This document shows, piece after piece, positions 30,301 to 41,985 of a stretch of 64,000 nt of DNA; within the stretch, counting starts at the first letter, position 1; each line of letters opens with the position of its first letter. The position numbers and the translations under genes were made by a program. The DNA lies in contig NC_061778.1 of NCBI RefSeq assembly GCF_022458985.1, positions 7,023,501 to 7,087,500 on the forward strand, read 5' to 3'. The notes below the pieces were generated by a model. That model did no database searches and was not told where the DNA came from. It worked only from the letters and a program-made list of their open reading frames with translations. The stretch comes from Mugil cephalus (taxonomy: Eukaryota > Chordata > Actinopteri > Mugiliformes > Mugilidae).

Positions 30301-30544
30301 TATCTTGTGTCTCATGTTAAAATGCTTAATATTTTAAACCGTCTTCCTCTGTAGACTACAACAAAAATCCATTGCTTTAATAACCATGTACATTTTACAT
30401 AAAAACAAAACATCGGACATTCTCATTCTGTTTATTAACATATATATTGAATGGAAGAATAGTTTTGCTTTTCTATTAGGATGTTTGAAATTCAGACATA
30501 TTTAAAGAGAACTTGAAAAGAAGTACATTGAATATTGAATTCAT

Positions 30545-31522
30545 TTAACTCTTCTTAAGAGCTGAAACCTGTCCTTTCTTTGGGATGATTCTTCTGCGGA
30601 ACTGCTTCAGAAAGCTTTCTCTCATGTCTTTAGCTCTTAGACAGTAAATAAGTGGATTGATCATGGGAGGCCCAAGGCTATAGAGCATGATGATTACAAT
30701 TCTCACATCAGCATTAAATGTAATACCGACATTGCTGGCTAAATAAACAAAACACCTCGGCAGATAATAGAGGGAGATTATTATCAGCTGGGTGCTGCAA
30801 GTGGACAGAGATTTTAGGCAACCTTGTGAATGTGCTGTCTTATTTACTGCAACAATTATAGAAATATATGAGAATATTATAAATGCAAGAGGTCCAAGTA
30901 AGACAACCATTGCAATTACAAAAGCAGGGAAGCCATAAGGGGCCCTGTCAGTGCATGCCAGCATTGTTATACCAATATGATCACAGTAACAGTGATTGAT
31001 TATGTTGGAGGCACAGTAAGGAAGAGGATACGCCACAATTACTAACCTTAAACAAGGTGCACTGGCAATAGTCCATGCACTAATACTGAGAATGAGGATA
31101 GTGGAGTTTGTCAGAACATTTGGATATCTGAGAGGATGGCAGATAGCCATATACCTGTCTAAAGCCATGAGGAACAGAATAAAAGAATTTACTGTGCTGA
31201 GATAGTGAACAAAATACATTTGGATGAAGCAAGCATTGAAAGAAATGGCCCCTGAGTGAAACCAGTACTTACTGATGATCTTCGGTAAAGTGGTCGTGCT
31301 AAAGAGAATGTCACATACACTCAGATTTAGAATGATATAATACATCGGCTTATGAAGGCTACGGTTGGTTGCAAATAAAAAAAGAACAGTGGCATTTCCT
31401 ACAACAGTCAAGAAATACACAAAGAACAATACAACTGAAGCAAGGCCTTGGTACTCTGGATGAAGTCCAGGGAATCCAGTCAGGATGAATTCAGTGACAC
31501 TGCTGTGATTTCCCTCTGACAT
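30545..31522 (-). CDS. Olfactory receptor F (array member)
   Basis: An intact OR of 325 residues from the ATG at 31522. It differs from D at about 16 positions, mostly outside the conserved motifs: YQG for YYG near residue 25, N for T at 97, YLST for CLGT at 107-110, APCLRL for ALCSRL in helix 4, and VI...V for LT...T in helix 5. All hallmark motifs are present (LDRYMAICHPLRYP, HCYCDHIGI, NPLIYCLRAKDM). Its 5' flank matches D apart from a LINE-containing insertion at 32211-33002. Odorant-sensing GPCR; the ligand is unknown. Confidence 0.94.
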   Translation of the reverse strand: MSEGNHSSVTEFILTGFPGLHPEYQGLASVVLFFVYFLTVVGNATVLFLFATNRSLHKPMYYIILNLSVCDILFSTTTLPKIISKYWFHSGAISFNACFIQMYFVHYLSTVNSFILFLMALDRYMAICHPLRYPNVLTNSTILILSISAWTIASAPCLRLVIVAYPLPYCASNIINHCYCDHIGITMLACTDRAPYGFPAFVIAMVVLLGPLAFIIFSYISIIVAVNKTAHSQGCLKSLSTCSTQLIIISLYYLPRCFVYLASNVGITFNADVRIVIIMLYSLGPPMINPLIYCLRAKDMRESFLKQFRRRIIPKKGQVSALKKS

Positions 31523-32210
31523 GATGGAGCAATTTCCTTCAAACAATGTTAACCGTACAACACATTAGATAAAAAAGCAGCAGTACTATAATGTCATTTT
31601 GTGAGAATAACGATTACTTGTCTTTGCTCTGTGAACTATTCCATTCTATTTAATTGATGAACCATCGTATATTTACTATATCCTGCAATATTATACAATC
31701 ATTTTAGTAATTTTTCATACAAATCTCGTAACTAAGAGTATGTCTATATTAAATTGTAGAGACCTTAAAAGTCTTAAATCATAAATGATTTTCCTGAAAA
31801 GAAAATTAAAGCATGTTTAAGGCTATAGTTATCTTCGTTTCCCAGTACCTTTCTAAGCCAAGGAGGTTGTCTACTCTGCTGAGCCGCCTGCTGTTTCACT
31901 TCTTAAAAAGACTTCTTGTAGCTCATTTTGCGAGGAAGGTGTGCTATCCACCCTTCTTGTATTCTATGTCAAGCCATCCCATTCTTATAACTCTCAGAAC
32001 TCAGAAATACCTTGAGGGAATTTCACAAGATTTTTTTCACCCCTATGGGGTGTTTTTCAGACATCAGTGCTCGGCATTGGTTGGTTACAACACACGCCAT
32101 GCTCAAGCACATGGTGGCTCATACACTGATCAGGCATTGCATTATGACCACCTTCCTAATATACAAAACAACCACAAAAGATCAGGTCGTTCTAAAAATG
32201 CCTGGATCGG
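31523..32210. repeat. Duplicated OR 5' flank (F copy)
   Basis: It matches 17567-18250 closely. The homology resumes at about 33003 after the inserted LINE sequence. Confidence 0.8.
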
Positions 32211-33002
32211 ACTTCTAGTTATGCTATGTCAGCAGGAGCTTAGTCTTCAGGTGGGACACCCAAATTGGACAGGTCTGAAGGTGGAGGCCTGACAAAGTGC
32301 AATCCACTTCTCCAGGTTGGCGGTGGACACATAGCTAAAGACCCATTTCAATGAAGAAAGCATTGTTACTATAAGCACAGAAAAATGTGCTGGAGCATGA
32401 TGTGCACACATGCCCCCTTCATATTTCTGACTGCCCCCTCATACATGCATGCCTAGAACCGGGTTTTCAGAAAGGCAGTTTTCCACCCTGCATGAATAGT
32501 GCTTTGATTACTTTATTGCCAAAACCAGGTAAACCTTCTAACAAGTATGAAAACATGAGTCCAATAACTTTGTTAAACTCTGACCTTAAGATACTATATA
32601 AACTGTTGGCAACATGCTTACAAAAGTTAATGCCAAATATTGCTAATAGAGATCAAAATGGTTTACAGCAGGAAGGCAGGGTTTTCACAACCCTGAATGT
32701 TCAGAGTGCTGAACATTATTCATACAAAGAAATGTCGGATGCAGCACTCTTATCATTAGAGGCAGAAAATGCCTTTGATAGGGTCGAATGGCCTTATCTT
32801 TTCAATGTTTTAGAAAGGTTTGGAATTGGAAGTAATTTCATAAAATGGGTTAGGATATATTATATGAAAATTCTACTGCAGAAACCTTGACAAACAGAAA
32901 TATTTCAAAACCAATTCATATAAGTAAAGGGTACTGGCAAGGTTGTCCACTATCTCCTTTATTCTTCATACTAGCAATTGAACCTCTCGCAAGATCCCCT
33001 CT
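32211..33002 (+). mobile_element. L1/Tx1-type LINE fragment inserted in the F unit
   Basis: From 32450 the plus strand encodes reverse-transcriptase motifs: ALITLLPKPGKP, SPITLLNSDLKILYKLLATCLQKL, AENAFDRVEWPYLFNVLERFG and, after a stop at 32888, [17 protein letters not shown]. It is truncated at both ends and dead. The D and E units lack it, and CTGGATC occurs on both sides, consistent with a short target duplication. It therefore inserted after the D/F duplication or was lost from D. Confidence 0.8.
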
Positions 33003-33095
33003 GGATCAGTCCTAACCAATCTCTTGATACTAGTCAGGACATCCTTAACTGCAGATTCTGAATTCTCTTCCATTTTATCCTGGGGATCTTTCCAA

Positions 33096-33413
33096 AATAA
33101 TAATAATAATAATGCATTGGTCTTATATTGTGCATTTCCAGAAGCTCAAAGCGCTTACAGTTGTATGCATTATACATTCGCACACACAGTGACACCCTGG
33201 TGATGGTGAACTACCTCAGTAGTCACAGCAGCCCTGGGGCAGGCTGACGGAAATGTGGCAGCCAGCCTCCGACCACCACCAACATCACTCACTCGCAATC
33301 ATACGCCAGGGATCATACACCTAGAGGCTGGGTGTCTTGCCCAAGGACACAACGGACAGAATAGGAATAGGGCGGAAACGCCAACCTTTCGGTTATTGGA
33401 CGACCGCTCTACC
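33096..33413 (-). mobile_element. tRNA-derived SINE (F copy, head truncated)
   Basis: It matches the copy at 27511-27872 from the (ATT)n tail to GACCGCTCTACC. The last 60 or so bases, including the A-box region, are deleted. Confidence 0.75.
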
Positions 33414-34465
33414 AGCCTGTTACGCAAAGAGAGAGCTTAATATTTAAAAGAGCAAACATTATTGATCAAACTACAGCAAAATGTGGAAGACACAAGACAG
33501 TGAAAGACCCATACCTGCATGTTTTTGCTTATGTTTTTGAAAAACCATTTGACCTTCTAGAACGGAGGAAAACCTCGAGTCCTCTTGAATTTCAACTTGA
33601 CTTTCACCTGATAGACTGTTAGAACGGTATAGCTGGCACTTGTGTCACAGTCTGTTAATCTGTTGAAAGTTGGCGAGTCTTCTCCAGGGGACCTGTTGGG
33701 GGATTCTCACCTGCCAGACATCCTTTCTTCTTATAAGTGCTGGCAAAAGGGCTTTTTTTTAATGATTGCATCAATACTGTACAAATGTTACATGTGTAAC
33801 ATTACATTGTTAAACAGTTAAATGACTCGTCTGCTTATTTTTATTTATTTATTTTATTACATCACACTCATCACATATTACAAGCATGTCTTTGGAGGGT
33901 GGGAGGAACCGAAGTACTCGGGGAAAACCCACATAGACACAGGGAGAACATGCAAACTCCCCCCAGAAAGGAGTCGGACTTGAGCCCGGATCTTCTCACT
34001 GGGAGGCATCAGTGCTAACCACCATGCCACTGTGCCACTCCATTCCTTCTATCATTTTATCTTTGTTACATGAGCTGGTAGATGAAGAACTCCTGGTGTC
34101 TAATAATAAGCTGTACAACTCTGAATAAAGGCAACTGGACTTGTAGAATTTCTTGAAGATGTTTTGCCACTCTTCTTCAGTTCTGATGGACTAGTGGAAA
34201 TTGAGGTTTAAACAGGAAAAACTCTGTGGATACACCCACCAGACCAGACACGGGTGTCACTATTTCCATAATGGCTGGGTACTTACCTGTTGTTGAGAGG
34301 GGGGGACTGTGTGCCTAGGCTGCTTACTCTATGAATGGAGCTTTACAAGGCTATTGTCAGTGGGAGCCCACAGGGGGGTTAGAAGTCAAAACTGAATTGT
34401 AAATAGATGGTAAATGAAATCTCAGTCCACCACCTCTGCTACTCCTTTTATTCAATGCCTTTGGA
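33414..34465. repeat. Array flank and 3' region of cc2
   Basis: The part to 33770 matches 27873-28275. The part 33780-34465 matches 18600-19273 with very few differences and includes the interspersed repeat at 33845-34050. No gene. Confidence 0.75.
34447..34452 (-). terminator. Polyadenylation signal of cc2
   Basis: AATAAA on the minus strand just after the cc2 stop codon, in the same place as in cc1. Confidence 0.5.
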
Positions 34466-37400
34466 TTACCATGACCTGGGTGACTGAAAACCTTCACAGA
34501 CTTGGTGTGAAAGTTTCAAGGTCTCAAGCTCATTCCTTGTTTCCTCTTCCTTGTCCATGAGCAGTTGTTTTTCACTTTTTTCATGTGCCAGTTCTATCCT
34601 TGATTCATCCAATTGTTTTTCCATATTGAACCTCAGTGATTGCTCTTTTAAATATTTAGCCCTCTGCTCACCTGAGTAGACCTTTGCTCCATGGAGCTCC
34701 TTGGTCAAATGTCCTACCTGGTTCCAGAGAGTCTTGTTTTTAAGTTGCTCTGATTCTAGGTTTGCATAGATCTGAGAAATGTGTTCCTTCTGAAAAAAGA
34801 CTGATCTCCTCTACTCTTTGGAGTGAGCATTCATCTCATTGGCATCTTTGAGCAGGGCCTCCAGGTTCTTTGTTTCTTCAACTTGCTGTTGAAGTGTGAT
34901 TCTCAACAATTGCTCTTCTTCCAGATGCTTTTCTCTCTCCTTGTTGAACTGACTCGTCCGCTCCTCAGAATGAACAAGTTTCTTTTTAAATCTTTTAACT
35001 TGATCCAGAGTGACTTGTTTTCTTTCTCCATTGATTCCAGTTTGGCAGAAAGCTGAGAGACTGTTCTTCTGACAAGAAAATGGTCTCCTCTCCTCTGCTG
35101 TTCATCTCCTCAGCATCTTTGAGCTGGGCTTCCAGTTGTCCAATTGGTTCAACTTGTTGTTGAAATTTGATCCGCAATGCTTTTTCCGTTAAATATTTAG
35201 CCCTTTGCTCCTCTGAGTAGACTTTGCTCCATGGAGCTCATTTGTCAAATATTCTACGTGATTATAGAGAGTCTTGTTTTTACTTTGCTCCAAATCTAGG
35301 TTTCCGGAGAGCTGAGAAATGTGTTTCTTTTGAAACAGACTGATCTCTTTTACTCTATGGAATTGAGCATTCATCTCCTTGGCATCTTTGAGTTGGGCCT
35401 TCAGCTCTCTCGTTTGTTCAACTTGTTGCTGAAGTGTGATTCTCAGTGTTTGCTCTTCTTCCAGACATTTTTCTCTCTCTTTGTGGAGCTGACTTTTCTG
35501 CTCCTCAGAGTGAACATTTGCCCTTTCAAGCTTGTCTTTTAAACCTTCAAACTTGATCTGGAGGGACTGGTTTTCTTTCTCCTTTGATTCTAGTTTTGCA
35601 TAAAGCTGAGAGACCTGTTCTTCCCTCAAGGAAATGGTCTCCTCTGCTCTTTGGAGCAGAACATCAAGCTCCTCAGTATCTTTGAGCTGGGCCTCTAATT
35701 TCTTTGTTTCTTCAACCACTTGTTGAAGTTTGATCCGCAATGATTGCTCTGTTAAATATTTAGCCCTCTGCTCCTCTGAGTAGTCCTTAGCTCCCTGGAG
35801 CTCATTGGTCAAATAGTCTATGTGGCTCCAGAGAGTCTTGTTTTCATATTTCTGTGATTGTAGGTTTGTAGAGAGCTGAGAGATGCATTCCTTCTGAAAC
35901 GACTGGTCTCCTCTACTCTTTGGAGTTTAGCATTCTTCTCATTAGCATCTTTGACTTGGGCCTCCAGGTTCTTTGTTTCGTCGATTTGCTGTTGAAGTGT
36001 GATTCTCAACAATTGCTCTTCTTCCAGATGCTTTTCTCTCTCCTTGTTGAACTGACTCGTCCGCTCCTCAGAATGAACAAGTTTCTTTGTTAAATCTTTT
36101 AACTTGATCCAGAGTGACTTGTTTTCTTTCTCCATTGATTCCAGTTTGGCAGAAAGCTGAGAGACATGTTCTTCTGACAAGAAAATGGTCTCCTCTCCTC
36201 TGCTGTTCATCTCCTCAGCATCTTTGAGCTGGGCTTCCAGTTGTCCAATTGGTTCAACTTGTTGTTGAAATTTGATCCGCAATGCTTTTTTCCGTTAAAT
36301 ATTTAGCCCTTTGCTCCTCTGAGTAGACCTTTGCTCCATGGAGCTCATTTGTCAAATATTCTACGTGATTATAGAGAGTCTTGTTTTTACTTTGCTCCAA
36401 ATCTAGGTTTCCGGAGAGCTGAGAAATGTGTTTCTTTTGAAACAGACTGATCTCTTTTACTCTATGGAATTGAGCATTCATCTCCTTGGCATCTTTGAGT
36501 TGGGCCTTCAGCTCTCTCGTTTGTTCAACTTGTTGCTGAAGTGTGATTCTCAGTGTTTGCTCTTCTTCCAGACATTTTTCTCTCTCTTTGTGGAGCTGAC
36601 TTTTCTGCTCCTCAGAGTGAACATTTGCCCTTTCAAGCTTGTCTTTTAAACCTTCAAACTTGATCTGGAGGGACTGGTTTTCTTTCTCCTTTGATTCTAG
36701 TTTTGCATGAAGCTGAGAGACCTGTTCTTCCCTCAAGGAAATGGTCTCCTCTGCTCTTTGGAGCAGAACATCAAGCTCCTCAGTATCTTTGAGCTGGGCC
36801 TCTAATTTCTTTGTTTCTTCAACCACTTGTTGAAGTTTGATCCGCAATGATTGCTCTGTTAAATATTTAGCCCTCTGCTCCTCTGAGTAGTCCTTAGCTC
36901 CCTGGAGCTCATTGGTCAAATAGTCTATGTGGCTCCAGAGAGTCTTGTTTTCATATTTCTGTGATTGTAGGTTTGTAGAGAGCTGAGAGATGCATTCCTT
37001 CTGAAACAGACTGGTCTCCTCTACTCTTTGGAGTTTAGCATTCTTCTCATTAGCATCTTTGACTTGGGCCTCCAGGTTCTTTGTTTCGTCGATTTGCTGT
37101 TGAAGTGTGATTCTCAACATTTGCTCTTCTTCCAGATGTTTTTCTCTCTCTTTATGGAACTGACTTTTCTGCTCCTCTGAGTGGACATTTGCTCTTTCAA
37201 GCTTATCTTTTAAACCTTCAAAATTGATCCAGAGGGACTGGTTTTCATTTTTCTTTGATTCAAGTTTTGCAGAAAGCTGACAGACCTGTTCTTCCTGCAA
37301 GAAAATGGTCTCCCCTGCTCTTTGGAGTAGAGGGTCAAGCTCCTCAACAACTTTGAGCTGGGCCTCCAATTTCTGTGTGTCTTCAACTTGTTTCTGAAGT

Positions 37401-40400
37401 TTGATCCGCAATGATTGCTCTACTTCCAGACAGTTTTCTCTCTCTTTGTGGAACTGAAATTTCTGCTCCTCAGAGTGGACATTAGCCCTTTCCAGTTTTT
37501 CTTTTAAGTCCTCTACCTGGATCCAGAGGGACTGGTTTTCGTTCTCCTTTGATTCTAGTTTTGCAGAAAATTGAGAGACCTGTTCTTCCTGCGAGAAAAT
37601 GGTTTCAAATCCTGTTTGGAGTAGCGTCTCAAACTCCTCAGCATCTTTGAGCCGGGCCTCCAATTTCTTTGTTTGTTCAACTTGTTGTTGGAGTTTGATC
37701 CGCAATGATCGCTCATCTTCCAGACATTTTTCTCTCTCTTTGTGGAACTGACTTTTCTGCTCCTCAGAGTGAACATTTGCCCTTTCAAGCTTGTCTTTTA
37801 AATCTTCAAACTTGATCAAGAGGGACTGGTTTTCGTTCTCCTTTGACTCCAGTTTTGCAGAAAGCTGACAGACCTGTGCTTCCTGCAAGAAAATGGCCTC
37901 CACTCCTCTTTGGAGTAGAGTCTCAAGCTCCTCAACATCTTTGAGCTGGGCCTCCAATTTCTTTGTTTCTTCAACTTGTTGTTGAAGTTTGATCCGCAAT
38001 GATTGCTCTTCTTCCAGACATTTTTCTCTCTCTTTGTGGAACTGTTTTTTCTGTTCCTCAGAGTGGACATTTGCCCTTTCAAGCTTGTCTTTTAAACCTT
38101 CAGACTTGATCCAGAGGGACTGGTTTTCATTCTCCTTAGATTCAAGTTTTGCAGAAAGCTGACAGACCTGTTCTTCCTGCAAGAAAATGGTCTCCCCTGC
38201 TCTTTGGAGTAGAGGGTCAAGCTCCTCAACAACTTTGAGCTGGGCCTCCAATTTCTGTGTGTCTTCAACTTGTTTCTGAAGTTTGATCCGCAATGATTGC
38301 TCTACTTCCAGACAGTTTTCTCTCTCTTTGTGGAACTGACATTTCTGCTCCTCAGAGTGGACATTAGCCCTTTCCAGTTTTTCTTTTAAGTCCTCTACCT
38401 GGATCCAGAGGGACTGGTTTTCGTTCTCCTTTGATTCTAGTTTTGCAGAAAGTTGAGAGACCTGTTCTTCCTGCGAGAAAATGGTCTCAAATCCTGTTTG
38501 GAGTAGAGTCTCAAACTCCTCAGCATCTTTAAGCCGGGCCTCCAATTTCTTTGCTTGTTCAACTTGTTGTTTGAGTTTGATCCGCAATGATTGTTCTTCT
38601 TCCAGACATTTTTCTCTCTCTTTGTGGAACTGACTTTCTGCTCCTCAGAGTGGACATTTGCCCTTTCAAGCTTGTCTTTTAAATCTTCAAACTTGATCAA
38701 GAGGGACTGGTTTTCGTTCTCCTTTGACTCCAGTTTTGCAGAAAGCTGACAGACCTGTGCTTCCTGCAAGAAAATGGCCTCCACTCCTCTTTGGAGTAGA
38801 GTCTCAAGCTCCTCAACATCTTTGAGCTGGGCCTCCAATTTCTTTGTTTCTTCAACTTGTTGTTGAAGTTTGATCCGCAATGATTGCTCTTCTTCCAGAC
38901 ATTTTTCTCTCTCTTTGTGGAACTGTTTTTTCTGTTCCTCAGAGTGGACATTTGCCCTTTCAAGCTTGTCTTTTAAACCTTCAGACTTGATCCAGAGGGA
39001 CTGGTTTTCATTCTCCTTAGATTCAAGTTTTGCAGAAAGCTGACAGACCTGTTCTTCCTGCAAGAAAATGGTCTCCCCTGCTCTTTGGAGTAGAGGGTCA
39101 AGCTCCTCAACAACTTTGAGCTGGGCCTCCAATTTCTGTGTGTCTTCAACTTGTTTCTGAAGTTTGATCCGCAATGATTGCTCTACTTCCAGACAGTTTT
39201 CTCTCTCTTTGTGGAACTGACATTTCTGCTCCTCAGAGTGGACATTAGCCCTTTCCAGTTTTTCTTTTAAGTCCTCTACCTGGATCCAGAGGGACTGGTT
39301 TTCGTTCTCCTTTGATTCTAGTTTTGCAGAAAGTTGAGAGACCTGTTCTTCCTGCGAGAAAATGGTCTCAAATCCTGTTTGGAGTAGAGTCTCAAACTCC
39401 TCAGCATCTTTGAGCCGGGCCTCCAATTTCTTTGCTTGTTCAACTTGTTGTTTGAGTTTGATCCGCAATGATTGTTCTTCTTCCAGACATTTTTCTCTCT
39501 CTTTGTGGAACTGACTTTTCTGCTCCTCAGAGTGGACATTTGCCCTTTCAAGCTTGTCTTTTAAATCTTCAAACTTGATCAAGAGGGACTGGTTTTCGTT
39601 CTCCTTTGACTCCAGTTTTGCAGAAAGCTGACAGACCTGTGCTTCCTGCAAGAAAATGGCCTCCACTCCTCTTTGGAGTAGAGTCTCAAGCTCCTCAACA
39701 TCTTTGAGCTGGGCCTCCAATTTCTTTGTTTCTTCAACTTGTTGTTGAAGTTTGATCCGCAATGATTGCTCTTCTTCCAGACATTTTTCTCTCTCTTTGT
39801 GGAACTGTTTTTTCTGTTCCTCAGAGTGGACGTTTGCCCTTTCAAGCTTGTCTTTTAAACCTTCAAACTTGATCCAGAGGGACTGGTTTTCATTCTCCTT
39901 TGATTCCAGTTTTGCAGAAAGCTGAGACATCTCTTTTTCCTGCAAGAAAATGGTCTCCTCCGCTCTTTGGAGTAGAACATCAAGCCCCTCAACATCTTTG
40001 AGCTGGGTCTCCAAGTTTTTTGTTTCTTCAACCACTTGTTGAAGTTTGATCCGCAATGATTTCTCTTTTAAATATTTGGCCCTTTGCTCCTCTGAGTAGA
40101 CCTTTGCTCCGTGGAGCTCCTTGATCAAATATTCTACAAACAGACTGGTCTCCTCCACTTTTTGGTGTTGAACATTCATCTCATTAGCCTCCAATGTCTT
40201 TGTTTCTTCAACTTGTTGTTGAAGTCTTCTCAATATTCGCTCTTCTTGTTCTAGGCATCTTTCTCTCTCTTTGTGGAACAGACTGATCTGCTCCTCAAAC
40301 TGGATATTTGCCATTACAAGGTCGTCTGTTAAATCCTCTTCGTGGATCCACAGTGACTTTTCGTTCTCCTCTGATGCCAGAGAGACCTGTTCTTCCTGCA

Positions 40401-40833
40401 AGAAAATGGTCTCCTCTACTCTTTGAAGATGAGCATTCATCTCCTTGGCATCTTTGAGTAGTGCCTCCTGATTATTTGTTTCTTCAACTTGTTGTTGAAG
40501 TCTCATTCTCAGCGTTTGCTCTTCTTCTTTCAAACATCTTTGTCTCTCTTTATGGAACAGACAGCGGAGCTCCTCAGAGCAGAGATTTGCTCTTTTGAGC
40601 TGGTCTGTCAATTCTTCTATCTGAATCCAGAGTGACTGTTTTTCATTCTCCACTGATTCCAGTTTTGCAGAAAGCTGAGTGACCTGTTCTTCTTGTGAGA
40701 AAATGGTCTCCTCAAGCTCCTGGATATGTTCACGTTGGGTGTTCTTCTCATTCCAGCCAAAAATATGGCAAAACAGCCTCCTGGCCCAGTTGATGGTGCC
40801 CAGGGCTGACACAGTGCACAGTTTTAAAGACAT
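34466..40833 (-). CDS. cc2: longer paralog of cc1, reading frame broken by single-base indels
   Basis: It has the same start (MSLKLCTVSALGTINWARRL) and end (CEGFQSPRSW) as cc1 but is 6368 bp long. The 98-residue coiled-coil repeat has ten anchor points (37263-39908). A further 1107-bp block is duplicated in its 3' half. Against cc1 or its own internal copies there are eight single-base changes in length: near 38634, 36287, 35900, 35221, 35062, 34985, 34825 and 34792 (six losses, two gains). Their net effect, -4, would make the length 2124 codons, so no other break is needed. Seven of the eight lie in 34.79-36.29 kb. This is either a very young pseudogene or an assembly with residual long-read errors. 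The family is not recognised, as for cc1. Confidence 0.65.
34904..37109 (-). repeat. 1.1-kb tandem duplication within cc2
   Basis: The block 34904-36006 recurs at 36007-37109 (offset 1103 bp, 1107 after allowing for four one-base losses, i.e. 369 codons). cc1 has it once. Both junctions fall in GCTGTTGAAGTGTGATTCTC, a word that recurs in the gene, as expected for unequal exchange. Confidence 0.8.
37263..39908 (-). repeat. Higher-order (3 x 294 bp) coding repeat in cc2
   Basis: Anchors at 37263, 37557, 37851, 38145, 38439, 38732, 39026, 39320, 39614 and 39908 are 294 bp apart (one interval 293). Three monomer types alternate: CAAGTTTTGC, TAGTTTTGC with AGTTGAGAG or similar, and CCAGTTTTGC with TGTGCTTCC. 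They form an 882-bp trimer repeated three times. Confidence 0.9.
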
Positions 40834-41715
40834 AACTTACCGTTTCTGGAAGATACTCGTACTTATTCACTTGTTGGAAACAAAATGATGCAACTGAACT
40901 CGACTGAACTCAATTCAATTAAACTGAACTGAAATAAACTAAACTTGGCTAAACTAACTAGCTAAACTAAACTCAGCTAAACTAACGCAACTAAACTCCT
41001 CTTAACTCAACTCAACTAAACTCCACTCAACTCAACTAAACCACTGTACTCGACTCAACTGGAACTACCTGTTTATAAATAGATGTCATGGTGTTGCCTT
41101 TGATCTTTGATGCCTTTGATCTTGTCATATGATGTCATTGTGATGTCATCGTGATGACATCATCATCATGAAGGCACCGACATCACATGGTAAAATCACT
41201 AGATTTTGTTTGTTTTTTTGTTTGTTGATCAAGTTGATATGGCCCCTGCCATTAATGCCATTCTGTCAGTTGTAACATATGCAGATTTTTCTGTGCTGTC
41301 ACTCGTCTGCCATTGGAGAGTCATTGCCGCACCTCTTCAATGGACCTCTGTCTGTCTCATTATGTAAACCTTGTGACATCACTGTATAGAATGCTGAATG
41401 CTGACACTGTATAGAATGCTATTTATTTAAAGAGAACTTAGAACTCTGTCTCTTGGATCACTCTGACTAGCTTTTGTTTTTTATAGACACATTTAGGTTT
41501 GGAGTGTCGTTTTTTGATGTGTTTTGAGTTCAGATAAGGAGATGTGTTTTGTCTTTGTTAAACTAAATCACTGAAAACAAGAAACTGTAACAAAAATCCT
41601 ATTCATAATGGTTTAATGTTGCTTCCCTCATCCTCTAGCACAGCTAGACAAGTTATTTTTCAACCTCCTGGGTTGTGGTTTCCTTCTTTTTGAGTAAAAG
41701 GTAAAGCTGAGGGTT
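40834..41715 (-). promoter_or_regulatory. cc2 promoter region
   Basis: It is near-identical to 23656-24540: pentamer leader without ATG, TATAAA on the minus strand at 41072-41077, CRE-like words to 41172, and the CACTGTATAGAATGCT direct repeat. The CRE next to the TATA is weaker than in cc1, and the distal CRE cluster is shorter. Confidence 0.5.
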
Positions 41716-41985
41716 GAACATGCTTATATGCTACAGCCAACTCATCTGTACCATGTAAAGAGTTTGCTACTACTTCAGGTGTAGTTTGGTTTCATTTGTG
41801 TCCAAAGAATTTGTACATGTCTCAAATAACATTTATGGTCACATGCCCTCAGTGGTGGACTGTGCATTTCACACCTAGCCTTTCATGCCCTCCAGCTTTA
41901 TTCAAAACACCTCTTAATGCGATCGTTTACAACGCTATAGAAACCCACTGACCTTCCCTTTCCCTTTTTTTAATAGCCAGCAAAT
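41716..41985. other. About 270-bp insertion upstream of cc2
   Basis: In cc1 AAGGTAAAGCTGAGGG is followed directly by ATCATATCTTTGAAC. Here about 270 bp separate the same two sequences. The insert carries CTCAGTGGTGGACTGTGCAT and has no reading frame. It is probably a small transposon relic, or a deletion in the cc1 unit. Confidence 0.5.

Noticed and set aside
20966-39908. CRISPR-like or minisatellite array
   Set aside because: The 294-bp period is a coding repeat with an open frame and there are no spacers; the context is a vertebrate nuclear genome.
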